Shown: positions 19,278 to 27,236 of the stretch, one piece after another
Layout of the letters: each line of letters starts with the position of its first letter
Numbering within the stretch: the first letter of the stretch is position 1
DNA from: Bacteroidota bacterium
GTDB taxonomy: Bacteria > Bacteroidota > Bacteroidia > Flavobacteriales > Flavobacteriaceae
Assembly: GCA_018267095.1 (NCBI GenBank)
Contig: JAFDZC010000018.1
Span: forward strand, 547,604 to 611,603
DNA length: 64,000 bases
Direction of reading: 5' to 3'
Translations under genes and position numbers: made by a program
The notes under the pieces: generated by a model
Databases searched by the model: none
Seen by the model: the letters and a program-made list of their open reading frames with translations, nothing else
What the model was told of the DNA's origin: nothing

Positions 19278-19826
19278 TTATTCTTTTTGGGCATCTTTTT
19301 GTTCGAGCTTTTCAGCTTTTTTTTCAACTCTTTTCTCCATTCTTTTCTGAATCATTTCTTGAGCTCTTTCTTTTCTTTCAGCTTCCATTTCTTGCCATTT
19401 TTTTAACTGTTCCGGATTTAATATTTTTTCAAATTTTGCTTTAATTGCCTCTTGGTTTTTCGTGAATTCGTCTTTCATGGTTAACTTTTCCTGAAGTGTA
19501 AGGACTTTTCCAGACTCTTTTGCAGCTTTTCTCTCGCTAATCATGTTATCTCTTGATTTTTCTTGCTCCATCAAAATCGGTTGAATATCTTTTTTCTGAG
19601 CATCGGTTAGGTTTAACTGTGTTGAAAGTCTCTTCAAGCGCATTTCAACTCTTTGTTCCGGGCTCATCGGTTCTCTTTTCATCATAGGTCTTGCACCTTC
19701 CGGTTTCTTGGCTTCTTCTTTTACTTCGCTAGTTGCTTTAGGAGCTTCTTTTTTGTCTTTTTTAGTGTCTTGTGCCCAAGCAGAAACACCTACTGACAAC
19801 AAAACAACGAATGCTAATTTTTTCAT
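19278..19826 (-). CDS. Spy/CpxP-like periplasmic helical protein (LTxxQ type)
   Basis: A 182-residue exported protein (signal MKKLAFVVLLSVGVSAWAQ). After a Lys/Glu/Pro-rich segment, it has SPEQRVEMRLKRLSTQLNLT followed by DAQKKDIQPIL, and later KILNPEQLKKWQEME: the paired LTxxQ-like repeats of Spy/CpxP-type envelope-stress proteins. The C-terminus is strongly charged (alternating Arg/Lys/Glu) and probably coiled coil. Spy-family members are periplasmic chaperones or stress sensors, in some species induced by copper or zinc; the metal-related operon that diverges 120 bases away makes that worth noting, but regulation cannot be seen here. Confidence 0.75.
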   Translation of the reverse strand: MKKLAFVVLLSVGVSAWAQDTKKDKKEAPKATSEVKEEAKKPEGARPMMKREPMSPEQRVEMRLKRLSTQLNLTDAQKKDIQPILMEQEKSRDNMISERKAAKESGKVLTLQEKLTMKDEFTKNQEAIKAKFEKILNPEQLKKWQEMEAERKERAQEMIQKRMEKRVEKKAEKLEQKDAQKE

Positions 19827-19934
19827 GATATTAAATTTTTAAGTTTTGGGCTTTTGGACAAAGCATACCGAAGATAGTTTAATTATAGTCAAAAATAAAC
19901 TCATTTTAACAAAATAAAAGCAAAGCTTATTTAT

Positions 19935-19942
19935 TACTTTTG
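19935..19942 (+). promoter_or_regulatory. -7 box of the MbnP/MbnH unit (leaderless configuration)
   Basis: TACTTTTG matches TAnnTTTG, followed by ctgc and a GTG start codon at 19947. The four-base spacing equals that at lipB and the DUF5522 gene. No convincing -33 TTTG is present 19 bases upstream. Confidence 0.5.
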
Positions 19943-19946
19943 CTGC

Positions 19947-20318
19947 GTGAAAAAGCTCGTCTTCATCATTGCCTTGTCAGTACTGCTCAAACCTGTTTTT
20001 CCGGTGATTGAGTACGTGGTCAATTATGATTACATAGCCAATACGCTCTGTGTGAACAAAGCCAAACCGCAAATGCATTGCAACGGAAAATGTCATTTGA
20101 TGAAAGAATTGGCCAAAGCTTCAGAAACCGAAAAACCAACCTCGCCAGATAAAAAGCATACGAGCCAAGATACCAGCGATTGGTTTTATACTGAAATGTT
20201 TGCGTTTGAATGCAATTTTATTTCCGATTTTCAAGGCACTTCATATTTTCAATACAACAATCTCTATGCTCATTTGAGTGTTCAGGGCATTTTTCACCCG
20301 CCCACATTTAGCGTGTAA
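19947..20318 (+). CDS. Small exported Cys/His-rich protein, first gene of the MbnP/MbnH unit
   Basis: A 123-residue protein with an N-terminal hydrophobic signal or anchor (LVFIIALSVLLKPVFPVIEY) and a conserved-looking cluster CVNKAKPQMHCNGKCHLMKE containing three Cys and two His, suited to bind a metal such as copper. A polar Lys/Thr/Ser linker and an aromatic C-terminal half follow. The start is GTG. Similar proteins precede metal-associated genes in flavobacteria (recollection, not searched). No Pfam function is assigned here; a role in copper handling is inferred from the motif and the neighbours mbnP and mbnH. Confidence 0.7.
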   Translation: MKKLVFIIALSVLLKPVFPVIEYVVNYDYIANTLCVNKAKPQMHCNGKCHLMKELAKASETEKPTSPDKKHTSQDTSDWFYTEMFAFECNFISDFQGTSYFQYNNLYAHLSVQGIFHPPTFSV

Positions 20319-20429
20319 AACTTTTTTAATGTTGATTAATTTGATTGGTCAACTGGATTTTTATATCCCAAAGCTACATCCGAACTTCAAACATCGGATG
20401 CCTATTCACGCATAAAATTTTAAAATCAA

Positions 20430-21242
20430 ATGAAAAAAATAATGATGGCTATAGTGGCCACCACAGGTTTATTGTATACGGTTACTTCATGTTCTAGCGA
20501 CAGCAAAAGTTCAACACCTTCACCCACCGAAAAAGGAAACATCGACCTTGAATTCGATCAAGTATTCGGTGATGCCGACCTAATACTCAATACCCAAACC
20601 AATACAACATCGCAAGCTGAAGGTTTGAAAATCAGCACAGTTAAATACATCGTGAGCAACATCTTACTCGAAAAAGCTGATGGTTCAACTTTTACTTACC
20701 CAAAAAGTGACAGTTATTTTATTGTTGACGAATCAAACGAAGCTTCACATGTTTTGTCGTTAACCAATATTCCTGCCGGTGATTACACCAAAATCCATTT
20801 CGGAATCGGAGTCGATAAAACGCAATGGGAACTCGGATTGTCTGGTCAAGGCGATTTATACACCAATGCCGATGCAGCCGGTATGGTTTGGACTTGGGCG
20901 GCCGGTTATAAATACGTTGCCTTTGAAGGAACTTTTACAACAGCTACTGTTACCGATGATACTTCATTTATGGTACACACCGGAAAAACTTCAGATACAG
21001 CTTATAACTACGAAGAAGTAACCTTAGATTTCCCAAATGCTGCTCAAGTTCGAAGCGACGTTACGCCGGATGTTCACATTTATGCCGATGTGGCTAAAAT
21101 CATTGACGGACACCACAAAATCAAGCTCGAAGACCACAACAGTATGGGTATGGGCGCCATGATTATGGGCGGAGATATCCTCACCGATATCATGCATAAC
21201 GTATCTGAAATGTTCAGAGTCGATCACGTTCACAACGATTAA
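20430..21242 (+). CDS. mbnP: MbnP-family lipoprotein (putative copper-binding partner of a dihaem enzyme)
   Basis: A 270-residue lipoprotein (lipobox VTSC). The mature part reads GNIDLEFDQVFGDADLIL, then KISTVKYIVSNILLEKADGS, PAGDYTKIHFGIGVD, and AGMVWTWAAGYKYVAFEG. This is the MbnP layout: a beta-sandwich with a conserved Trp region. In characterised pairs, the dihaem MbnH oxidises a specific MbnP Trp to kynurenine, creating a copper site; the Trp pair in VWTWAAGYKY is the candidate. The C-terminus is His/Met-rich (GHHKIKLEDHNSMGMGAMIMGG, and a final DHVHND), also consistent with copper. A dihaem gene follows. The gene symbol indicates family, not a methanobactin function. Confidence 0.82.
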   Translation: MKKIMMAIVATTGLLYTVTSCSSDSKSSTPSPTEKGNIDLEFDQVFGDADLILNTQTNTTSQAEGLKISTVKYIVSNILLEKADGSTFTYPKSDSYFIVDESNEASHVLSLTNIPAGDYTKIHFGIGVDKTQWELGLSGQGDLYTNADAAGMVWTWAAGYKYVAFEGTFTTATVTDDTSFMVHTGKTSDTAYNYEEVTLDFPNAAQVRSDVTPDVHIYADVAKIIDGHHKIKLEDHNSMGMGAMIMGGDILTDIMHNVSEMFRVDHVHND

Positions 21243-21277
21243 CAGTAGCTCATTCCTGCTGTGCATTACAAGTCCTC

Positions 21278-21359
21278 GTTTCAAAAGCGGTCGGTGCAGG
21301 GCGCCTTTCGGCTTCCGTTGGTCGCCGTCATCGCCGCTTGCCGACAACGCTTTTGAAAC
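21278..21359. repeat. Long inverted repeat between mbnP and mbnH
   Basis: Perfect 12-base arms gtttcaaaagcg (21278-21289) and cgcttttgaaac (21348-21359), extended by gtcgg / ccgac with a two-base bulge, enclosing a GC-rich interior with its own smaller symmetries. Immediately downstream, ccatcagggct matches part of family-2 copy A. It could fold in mRNA and lower expression of the dihaem gene relative to mbnP, or be a mobile-type repeat. Confidence 0.7.
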
Positions 21360-21399
21360 TCCGGGCTTTTCATTGCCATCAGGGCTAAAAATCAGTCAC

Positions 21400-22443
21400 A
21401 TGAGAAAATTATCTCTAATCGGATGCTTGCTTTTACTCGCTTTTGTTTTGGGTTGTTCGAATGATTCCGACGTTTATCATGATGTTCCGCTCACCGTAAA
21501 AGTTCCGGAGAATTTTCCGCCGATGGTGTATGACCTGAGCAGCAATCCGCCCACGCAAAAAGGTTTTGAACTGGGCCGGAAGCTCTTTTATGAAGGGCGT
21601 TTGGCTTCAGACGGAGTGGTTTCTTGCGGTTTTTGTCACGTACAATCGTATGCTTTTACACACCACGGGCACACCGTGAGCCACGGAGTTGACAATGCTG
21701 CCGGAAAACGCAATGCGCCACCCATTCAAAACTTGGCCTATCAAAGTCGTTTTATGTGGGATGGAGCCAGCGATTTGCTCGATACTCAGCCTATTATACC
21801 ATTGCTCAGTGAAGTTGAGATGAATGGTTATTTGCCTAATATCATGCAAATGCTCAAATCTGATCCAACATACGTTCAATTGTTTGATCAAGCTTTTCCG
21901 GGCAAACCCATCGATGCCGAACACATGCTCAAAGCCTTGGCGCAGTTCATGGTCATGGTTACTTCGTCCAATTCTAAATTTGACCATTATCGCCGCCATG
22001 AATCAGGTGGGGATATGACCGCTCAGGAACTCAACGGTTATGCCTTGTTTCAAGCCAAATGTGCTTCTTGTCACGCCACGGATTTATTTACCGATAATTC
22101 GTTTCGAAACAACGGCTTGACGATTAATCCAGCGGTGAATGATGTAGGTTATTATCGCATCACGCTAAACGAAGCTGACAAATACAAATTCAAAGTACCG
22201 AGTTTGCGCAATGTCGAAAAATCAGGGCCCTATATGCACGATGGACGTTTTTTAACGCTTGAAGCCGTATTAAATCACTATGGCTCAGGTGTGGTTAATA
22301 CCGGAACGCTTGACCCGCAACTGATTATGGACGGCGTTTTAGGAATTCCACTGACCAGTCAAGAAAAGACCGACATCATTGCCTTTCTCAAAACTCTAAC
22401 CGACAATACCTATCTCACCGACCCAAAATTCTCAGAACAATAA
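21400..22443 (+). CDS. mbnH: Dihaem cytochrome c peroxidase/MauG family lipoprotein (MbnH-like)
   Basis: A 347-residue lipoprotein: the ATG at 21400 gives MRKLSLIGCLLLLAFVLGCS with a clean lipobox, preferable to an upstream TTG. Two haem c sites are seen, SCGFCHVQSYAFTHHGH and CASCHATDLF, with further conserved elements QNLAYQSRFMWDGASDLLDTQ and KFKVPSLRNVEKSGPYMHDGRF. This is the bacterial dihaem peroxidase / MauG fold. Directly following mbnP, it is best interpreted as the MbnH-type partner that performs Trp oxidation on MbnP. A classical H2O2-detoxifying peroxidase is the alternative. Confidence 0.85.
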   Translation: MRKLSLIGCLLLLAFVLGCSNDSDVYHDVPLTVKVPENFPPMVYDLSSNPPTQKGFELGRKLFYEGRLASDGVVSCGFCHVQSYAFTHHGHTVSHGVDNAAGKRNAPPIQNLAYQSRFMWDGASDLLDTQPIIPLLSEVEMNGYLPNIMQMLKSDPTYVQLFDQAFPGKPIDAEHMLKALAQFMVMVTSSNSKFDHYRRHESGGDMTAQELNGYALFQAKCASCHATDLFTDNSFRNNGLTINPAVNDVGYYRITLNEADKYKFKVPSLRNVEKSGPYMHDGRFLTLEAVLNHYGSGVVNTGTLDPQLIMDGVLGIPLTSQEKTDIIAFLKTLTDNTYLTDPKFSEQ

Positions 22444-22444
22444 C

Positions 22445-23395
22445 ATGAAAAAAATAATATTTCTTTTCTTGACCTTTTCAACCGTCTCGGCTGCCGTAAA
22501 GGATACGATTGCTAAAAACCATTTCAAACAGTTTTTGATTTTAGACGATGACGATGATTGCGATGCTTGCGGTTGTTCGGCCAGTGGTGGTAGTATGGGT
22601 TTTGCTTCGATGCTCAACGCGCACTTTGTGGGTTTGCGGTATTTTTATCAGCATTATCAGAGCAACGATGGTTTGTACAGCAACTCACCTTGGTATGACG
22701 AGCAGTTCAATACGGTGCAACTTTGGGCGCGAATTCCGGTGGTTAAAAAAGTGCAATTGTCTGTTTTGGCACCGTATCATTTTCATGAGCGTGAAACCAA
22801 AAAAGGAAATCAAAATTTGTCCGGTATTGGTGATGTAACACTCATGGCTATGTATCAACTCTATCAAACGCATACTGACAGCACTTATTTTGCGCATACC
22901 TTGCAATTAGGCGCCGGTGTCAAGTTGCCAACGGGTAAATTTGATGAGGCCAATTCAGGAAGTTTAAACCCGAGTTTTCAGGCCGGAACCGGTAGTTGGG
23001 ATTATTCTTTGGCAACAGAGTATACCATTCGCCACCAAAAAATCGGACTCAACACCATGGCGCAATACATTTTTAAATCAGCCAATAAAAGAGAATATCA
23101 ATTTGGCAATCAACTCAATTATGCGGCAACGCTCTTTTATTTATACGAGAAAAATAAACATTCGGTGGCGCCACAGTTGGGCGTTGCGGCCGAACATTAT
23201 CAAAGCAATGTTCAGCGCGGTCAGAAACTCGACGACACTGCGGGGCAAGTTTTGTTTTGTAAAACCGGATTTGAGGCCGGCCGAGATAAACTCTCTTTTG
23301 GATTTAATTTTATGTGGCCTTTGCAACAAGATTTAGCCGGCGGAAACTTAAAAGCCATTGCGCGCTGGAGCATTAATTTAAACTACGGATTGTAA
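22445..23395 (+). CDS. Putative outer-membrane beta-barrel protein with N-terminal Cys cluster
   Basis: A 316-residue protein starting one base after the dihaem gene's stop, so likely co-translated. A signal peptide (FLFLTFSTVSAAVKD) is followed by the acidic/Cys segment DDDDDCDACGCSASGG. The rest alternates amphipathic strands with Tyr/Phe-rich ends (LWARIPVVKKVQLSVLAPYH, LSGIGDVTLMAMYQLYQ, LQLGAGVKLPTGKF) and ends in SINLNYGL, as in outer-membrane barrels annotated loosely as transporters. Its tight linkage suggests it moves or senses the metal or reductant used by the MbnP/MbnH pair. That role is inference. Confidence 0.72.
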   Translation: MKKIIFLFLTFSTVSAAVKDTIAKNHFKQFLILDDDDDCDACGCSASGGSMGFASMLNAHFVGLRYFYQHYQSNDGLYSNSPWYDEQFNTVQLWARIPVVKKVQLSVLAPYHFHERETKKGNQNLSGIGDVTLMAMYQLYQTHTDSTYFAHTLQLGAGVKLPTGKFDEANSGSLNPSFQAGTGSWDYSLATEYTIRHQKIGLNTMAQYIFKSANKREYQFGNQLNYAATLFYLYEKNKHSVAPQLGVAAEHYQSNVQRGQKLDDTAGQVLFCKTGFEAGRDKLSFGFNFMWPLQQDLAGGNLKAIARWSINLNYGL

Positions 23396-23435
23396 ATTTT
23401 TCGCTACATTAGCCTGATAACCAAAAACAAAACAT

Positions 23436-23690
23436 ATGGAAACTGTAGAAAATTCAAATCCAAAACCGCTATCAGTAAAAGAATGGCTGATTACTTTATT
23501 GCTCATGGCTATTCCAATAGTAGGTATTGTTATGCTTTTTATTTATGCCTTTGGCAGTAACGAAAACCCCAACAGACAAAATTGGGCCAAAGCGCAACTT
23601 ATTATGATGGCTATTGTTATAGGTTTGGTCATTTTTGCCCTGGTATTATTCGGGTCTATTTTTGCTGCTATGATGGCTGCCAGAGGTTAA
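23436..23690 (+). CDS. Small integral membrane protein
   Basis: An 84-residue protein with two hydrophobic helices (WLITLLLMAIPIVGIVMLFI and LIMMAIVIGLVIFALVLFGS) joined by a polar loop FGSNENPNRQNWAKAQ. This pattern is seen in short flavobacterial membrane proteins (some related to DUF4190/CCC-type small proteins); no function is known. It is followed by a strong hairpin and lies 40 bases after the outer-membrane protein gene, so it may be part of that operon or independent. Confidence 0.7.
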   Translation: METVENSNPKPLSVKEWLITLLLMAIPIVGIVMLFIYAFGSNENPNRQNWAKAQLIMMAIVIGLVIFALVLFGSIFAAMMAARG

Positions 23691-23709
23691 CCCAACAAAA
23701 CATAAAATG

Positions 23710-23739
23710 AAAAAGGAACTCAACTGAGTTCCTTTTTTT
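23710..23739. terminator. Bidirectional terminator between the small membrane protein gene and lysS
   Basis: Perfect 12-bp stem (aaaaaggaactc / gagttccttttt), AACT loop, U-tract on both strands, between converging genes. Confidence 0.9.
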
Positions 23740-23758
23740 GTCCATTTAATATTTTGAA

Positions 23759-25465
23759 TTATTTAAGGTGAACGGTTTTAATGTCGCCGTCTACACTTAC
23801 GTGTGTCATACCGTGTTTGGCTAGGTTTTTCATGGCCGCATCCCATTTTTTACCGCTGAGTTCAGATTGAACTCTGAGCATGCCCAAGTCCATTGAGTTG
23901 TTGTGGGTTTTGAGCAACTCGACGATGCGTTTTTCATCTTCGGTAAGCTCAATGACATTGGCTTTTTTCTCTGGGCGCATTTGCGGAAAGAACAACACTT
24001 CTTGAATCGAACTGTTGTTGGTTAAAAACATCATCAAACGGTCCATGCCGATGCCCAAACCTGAAGTAGGTGGCATGCCGTATTCAAGCGCTCTGAGGAA
24101 GTCTTCGTCAATAAGTCCGTTGGCTTCGTCGTCGCCTTTTTCGGCCAAGCGAATTTGATCTTCAAAACGCTCGCGCTGATCAATTGGGTCGTTGAGCTCT
24201 GAATAAGCATTGGCGATTTCTTTACCGCAAACCATGAGTTCAAAACGTTCGGTCAGTTCCGGATTGTCGCGGTGTGATTTACACAAAGGAGACATTTCTT
24301 TAGGATAATCCGTAATGAACGTCGGTTGGATGAAGTTGCCTTCGCATTTAGCACCAAAAATTTCATCTATGAGTTTGCCTTTGCCCATGGTGGCATCGAC
24401 TTCAATGCCCATGGATTGCGCTGCGGCAAAAAGCTCGGCTTCTGATTTGCCTGAAATATCAAAACCGGTAAATTGTTTGATCGCATCAGTCATGGTGACG
24501 CGGGCATACGGCGCTTTGAAATCAACAGTGTGCTCGCCAAAAGTAACTTGGGTAGTTCCGTTGACTGCCATGGCGCAATGCTCGAGCAATTGCTCGGTGA
24601 ATTTCATCATCCAATGGTAATCTTTGTACGAAACATAGATTTCCATGGCGGTGAATTCTGGGTTGTGCGTTCGGTCCATGCCTTCATTGCGGAAGTTTTT
24701 TGAGAACTCATAAACACCTTCAAATCCGCCAACAATGAGTCTTTTTAAGTACAACTCGTTGGCGATGCGCATATACAAAGGAATATCCAGTGAATTGTGG
24801 TGCGTAATAAACGGACGCGCCGCGGCTCCGCCCGGAATGGGTTGCAATACCGGCGTTTCTACTTCTAAGTATCCGCGCTCATTAAAGAAACCACGCATAG
24901 CGTTGAACAATTTGGTGCGTTTGATAAAGGTTTCTTTGACGTGGTCGTTGACGGTTAAATCAACATAGCGACGGCGATAGCGTTGTTCAGGATCGGCAAA
25001 AGCATCGTAGATTTTTCCGTCGGCATCGGTTTTGACCACCGGAAGCGGACGCAAGGCTTTAGATAAAAAAGTCAATTCGCTTACATGCACTGATATTTCG
25101 CCCACTTGCGTTTTGAATACTTTTCCGCGTACGCCAATAAAGTCACCGATGTCCAACAGTTTTTTAAACACGATATTGTACATGGTTTTCTCTTCATCCT
25201 GCGAAATTTCGTCACGCGCAATATACACCTGAATGCGGCCTTCAGAATCTTTGAGTTCGGCAAAAGAGGCCTTGCCCATGATGCGTTTACCCATGAGTCT
25301 GCCCGCCAAAACTACTTCTTGGCCTTCGTATTTAGAGAAGTTTTCAAGAATATCTTTTGAATAAGCAGTGGTGGTGTATTCGGCAGCCGGATAGGGCTCG
25401 ATTCCTAATTGTCGCAATTCAACCAGCGCCTCGCGGCGGAGTATTTCTTGTTCTGATAATGCCAT
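23759..25465 (-). CDS. lysS: Lysyl-tRNA synthetase (class II)
   Basis: Charges tRNA-Lys. The 568-residue protein has an N-terminal OB-fold anticodon-binding domain (about 60-160, VVLAGRLMGKRIMGKASFAEL) and a class II catalytic domain with motif 2 FRNEGMDRTHNPEFTAMEIY and motif 3 GLGIGMDRLMMFL. A C-terminal extension of about 75 residues (LTEDEKRIVELLKTHNNSMD) goes beyond the usual ~500-residue enzyme; extensions like this are seen in Bacteroidota LysRS. The start is the ATG at 25465 (MALSEQEILRREAL): the -7 box at 25487-25494 lies inside the longer frame that begins at 25522, excluding that start. Confidence 0.96.
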   Translation of the reverse strand: MALSEQEILRREALVELRQLGIEPYPAAEYTTTAYSKDILENFSKYEGQEVVLAGRLMGKRIMGKASFAELKDSEGRIQVYIARDEISQDEEKTMYNIVFKKLLDIGDFIGVRGKVFKTQVGEISVHVSELTFLSKALRPLPVVKTDADGKIYDAFADPEQRYRRRYVDLTVNDHVKETFIKRTKLFNAMRGFFNERGYLEVETPVLQPIPGGAAARPFITHHNSLDIPLYMRIANELYLKRLIVGGFEGVYEFSKNFRNEGMDRTHNPEFTAMEIYVSYKDYHWMMKFTEQLLEHCAMAVNGTTQVTFGEHTVDFKAPYARVTMTDAIKQFTGFDISGKSEAELFAAAQSMGIEVDATMGKGKLIDEIFGAKCEGNFIQPTFITDYPKEMSPLCKSHRDNPELTERFELMVCGKEIANAYSELNDPIDQRERFEDQIRLAEKGDDEANGLIDEDFLRALEYGMPPTSGLGIGMDRLMMFLTNNSSIQEVLFFPQMRPEKKANVIELTEDEKRIVELLKTHNNSMDLGMLRVQSELSGKKWDAAMKNLAKHGMTHVSVDGDIKTVHLK

Positions 25466-25486
25466 GGCATGGTGTTTTAAAGTGCG

Positions 25487-25517
25487 CAAAGATATTGGAT
25501 AAGTTTTAGAGTTGCAA
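25487..25517 (-). promoter_or_regulatory. lysS promoter
   Basis: On the minus strand, TTG and a 20-base spacer precede TATCTTTG (25494 to 25487), matching the Bacteroidota -33/-7 pattern. The predicted transcript start is about 10-15 bases before the lysS ATG. Confidence 0.55.
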
Positions 25518-25568
25518 TGCACGAGGGCAATAATTCAAAGGGAGGTTTTGGAAATCGAATCTTGATTC

Positions 25569-25636
25569 GTAGCCCCGATTGCAGGCGATATCCTCACGCG
25601 GCAGCGCGAGATAAAGCCGAAAAGCGGGCACAGGGT
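25569..25636 (+). repeat. Intergenic repeat, family 1, copy 2
   Basis: Starts gtagccccgattgcaggcga, contains the small inverted repeat ctcacgcggc-agcgcgag, and ends with cgaaaagcgggcac. It is the diverged counterpart of the element at 429-510, sharing both ends but not the middle. It lies between the divergent lysS and lipB genes. Confidence 0.65.
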
Positions 25637-25700
25637 TGGTTTTGGAAATTTAGGCTTCGCTTCTGATCAAAAAAACGGCTTTCTGAAGGCAATTAAGTTG

Positions 25701-25708
25701 TATTTTTG
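25701..25708 (+). promoter_or_regulatory. -7 box of lipB (leaderless configuration)
   Basis: TATTTTTG, a perfect TAnnTTTG, is followed by cggc and the lipB ATG at 25713. It overlaps the upstream extension of the frame and thereby supports the start at 25713. Confidence 0.55.
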
Positions 25709-25712
25709 CGGC

Positions 25713-26444
25713 ATGAATAAAACGGTTCAACTACAAGATTTGGGTCGCCAAGACTATCAGGCGGTTTGGGATTATCAGGAGCAATTGTTCAAGGGAATTG
25801 TGGATGTGAAGCTCCAGAAGCGCAACCAGCCGGAACTGGTAACGGATAATTATTTTTTGTTGGTAGAACATCCGCATGTGTATACTTTGGGCAAAAGCGG
25901 TGATGCGTCGAACATGCTTTTGAGCGAAAAACAGCTCGAAGAAAAAGGCGCTAAGTTTTATAAAATTAACCGCGGTGGCGATATTACGTATCACGGCCCG
26001 GGGCAGATTGTGGGTTATCCGATTTTGGATTTGGAGAATTTTTTTACCGATATCCACAAGTATTTGCGCTTGCTCGAAGAGACGATTATTCTGACTTTGG
26101 CTGATTATGGTATTGCTTCGGGTAGGAGTGAAGGTGAAACAGGCGTGTGGCTCGATGTAGGAACTCCGTTTGCCAGAAAGATTTGTGCGATGGGCGTTCG
26201 TGCCTCGCGTTGGGTGACCATGCACGGTTTTGCGCTGAACGTCAATGCTGATTTGGGTTATTTTGACAACATTATTCCGTGTGGCATTCGCGGAAAAGCG
26301 GTGACTTCTTTACAGGTGGAGTTGGGCGTTGCGCAGGTGGATGAAGCGGAAGTGAAAGCCAAAATTCTACAACATTTTTCTGAACTTTTTGACGCGCATT
26401 TGACAGAGATGTCAATGCATTTGCAATACTCTGGTGCTATTTAA
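25713..26444 (+). CDS. lipB: Lipoyl(octanoyl) transferase
   Basis: Transfers octanoyl from acyl-carrier protein to lipoyl domains, the first step of lipoate cofactor assembly (needed, for example, by the E2 encoded at 4633). The 243-residue protein has the family motif [18 protein letters not shown], the substrate loop [20 protein letters not shown], and the catalytic Cys/Lys pair in [14 protein letters not shown]. Start at ATG 25713 ([11 protein letters not shown]); the frame runs five codons further upstream, but that segment contains the promoter box. The 3' end overlaps convergent rnhB by 8 bases. Confidence 0.96.
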   Translation: MNKTVQLQDLGRQDYQAVWDYQEQLFKGIVDVKLQKRNQPELVTDNYFLLVEHPHVYTLGKSGDASNMLLSEKQLEEKGAKFYKINRGGDITYHGPGQIVGYPILDLENFFTDIHKYLRLLEETIILTLADYGIASGRSEGETGVWLDVGTPFARKICAMGVRASRWVTMHGFALNVNADLGYFDNIIPCGIRGKAVTSLQVELGVAQVDEAEVKAKILQHFSELFDAHLTEMSMHLQYSGAI

Positions 26445-27045
26445 TATCAAAATCCAGACTCAGTTGGTCGGGCAATAATTTGAACGACATTCGGTGGTAC
26501 GGTGTGCTTCCGAATTTTTTGATGGCCTCGCGGTGTTCTATTGTTGGGTAGCCTTTGTTTTTTTTCCAGTTGTACTGAGGATGTTTTTGGTGGATTTCAT
26601 CCATAAAATCGTCGCGGTAGGTTTTGGCCAATACTGAGGCTGCGGCAATGCTTAAATATTTTGAGTCACCTTTGACAATACAACTATGTGGAATGTTGTC
26701 GAGCGGTTTGAATCGGTTGCCGTCTACTATAATATATAATGGTGTTGGATCAAGCTTGCGCAGCGATTCCTGCATGGCTTGGATAGAGGCATTGAGGATG
26801 TTGATTTCATCAATCACATCGGGATGCAAATGAGTGTAAGCAAATGCGATGGCTTCAGCTTCGATGATGGGTCTTAGTTGGTATCGCTGTTTTTCGGTGA
26901 GTTGCTTGGAATCGTTGAGCAGCGGATGTTTAAAATCAGGTGGGAGAATTACGGCTGCTGCGGTGACCGGACCCGCGAGGCATCCGCGACCTGCTTCATC
27001 GGTGCCGGCTTCAATTGAAAAAGAGGAAAAGTTGGATAGTAGCAT
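26437..27045 (-). CDS. rnhB: Ribonuclease HII
   Basis: Cleaves RNA in RNA-DNA hybrids and removes misincorporated ribonucleotides. The 202-residue protein carries the four acidic residues: [17 protein letters not shown] (first Asp and Glu), [10 protein letters not shown] (Asp), and [11 protein letters not shown] (Asp), plus the [12 protein letters not shown] signature of HII. It converges with and overlaps lipB by 8 bases at their 3' ends, an arrangement without a dedicated terminator. Confidence 0.96.
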   Translation of the reverse strand: MLLSNFSSFSIEAGTDEAGRGCLAGPVTAAAVILPPDFKHPLLNDSKQLTEKQRYQLRPIIEAEAIAFAYTHLHPDVIDEINILNASIQAMQESLRKLDPTPLYIIVDGNRFKPLDNIPHSCIVKGDSKYLSIAAASVLAKTYRDDFMDEIHQKHPQYNWKKNKGYPTIEHREAIKKFGSTPYHRMSFKLLPDQLSLDFDIK

Positions 27046-27171
27046 TTTGCTAAATTATAAAAAAGTGAGGCTGTTCAACGATTTTTGTTGTGAGTTTAAT
27101 GATGTTGTTTTTAAATACATAAACATTTCTAAAGTTTTTTTAACACCCGTTACAAAAAGATATTAAGAATA

Positions 27172-27179
27172 TATATTTG
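27172..27179 (+). promoter_or_regulatory. -7 box upstream of susC
   Basis: TATATTTG, a perfect TAnnTTTG, 57 bases before the susC ATG. A -33 TTTG at the normal distance is not obvious, so the assignment rests on the -7 box. Confidence 0.45.
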
Positions 27180-27236
27180 TTTATTTAAGAATTAATTAAG
27201 AAGTTTGCGGGATATCTAACTCAAACGAAATTTTAT

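Noticed and set aside
19947-22443. Methanobactin biosynthesis cluster
   Set aside because: Only MbnP and MbnH relatives are present; there is no precursor peptide, MbnB/MbnC or MATE exporter.
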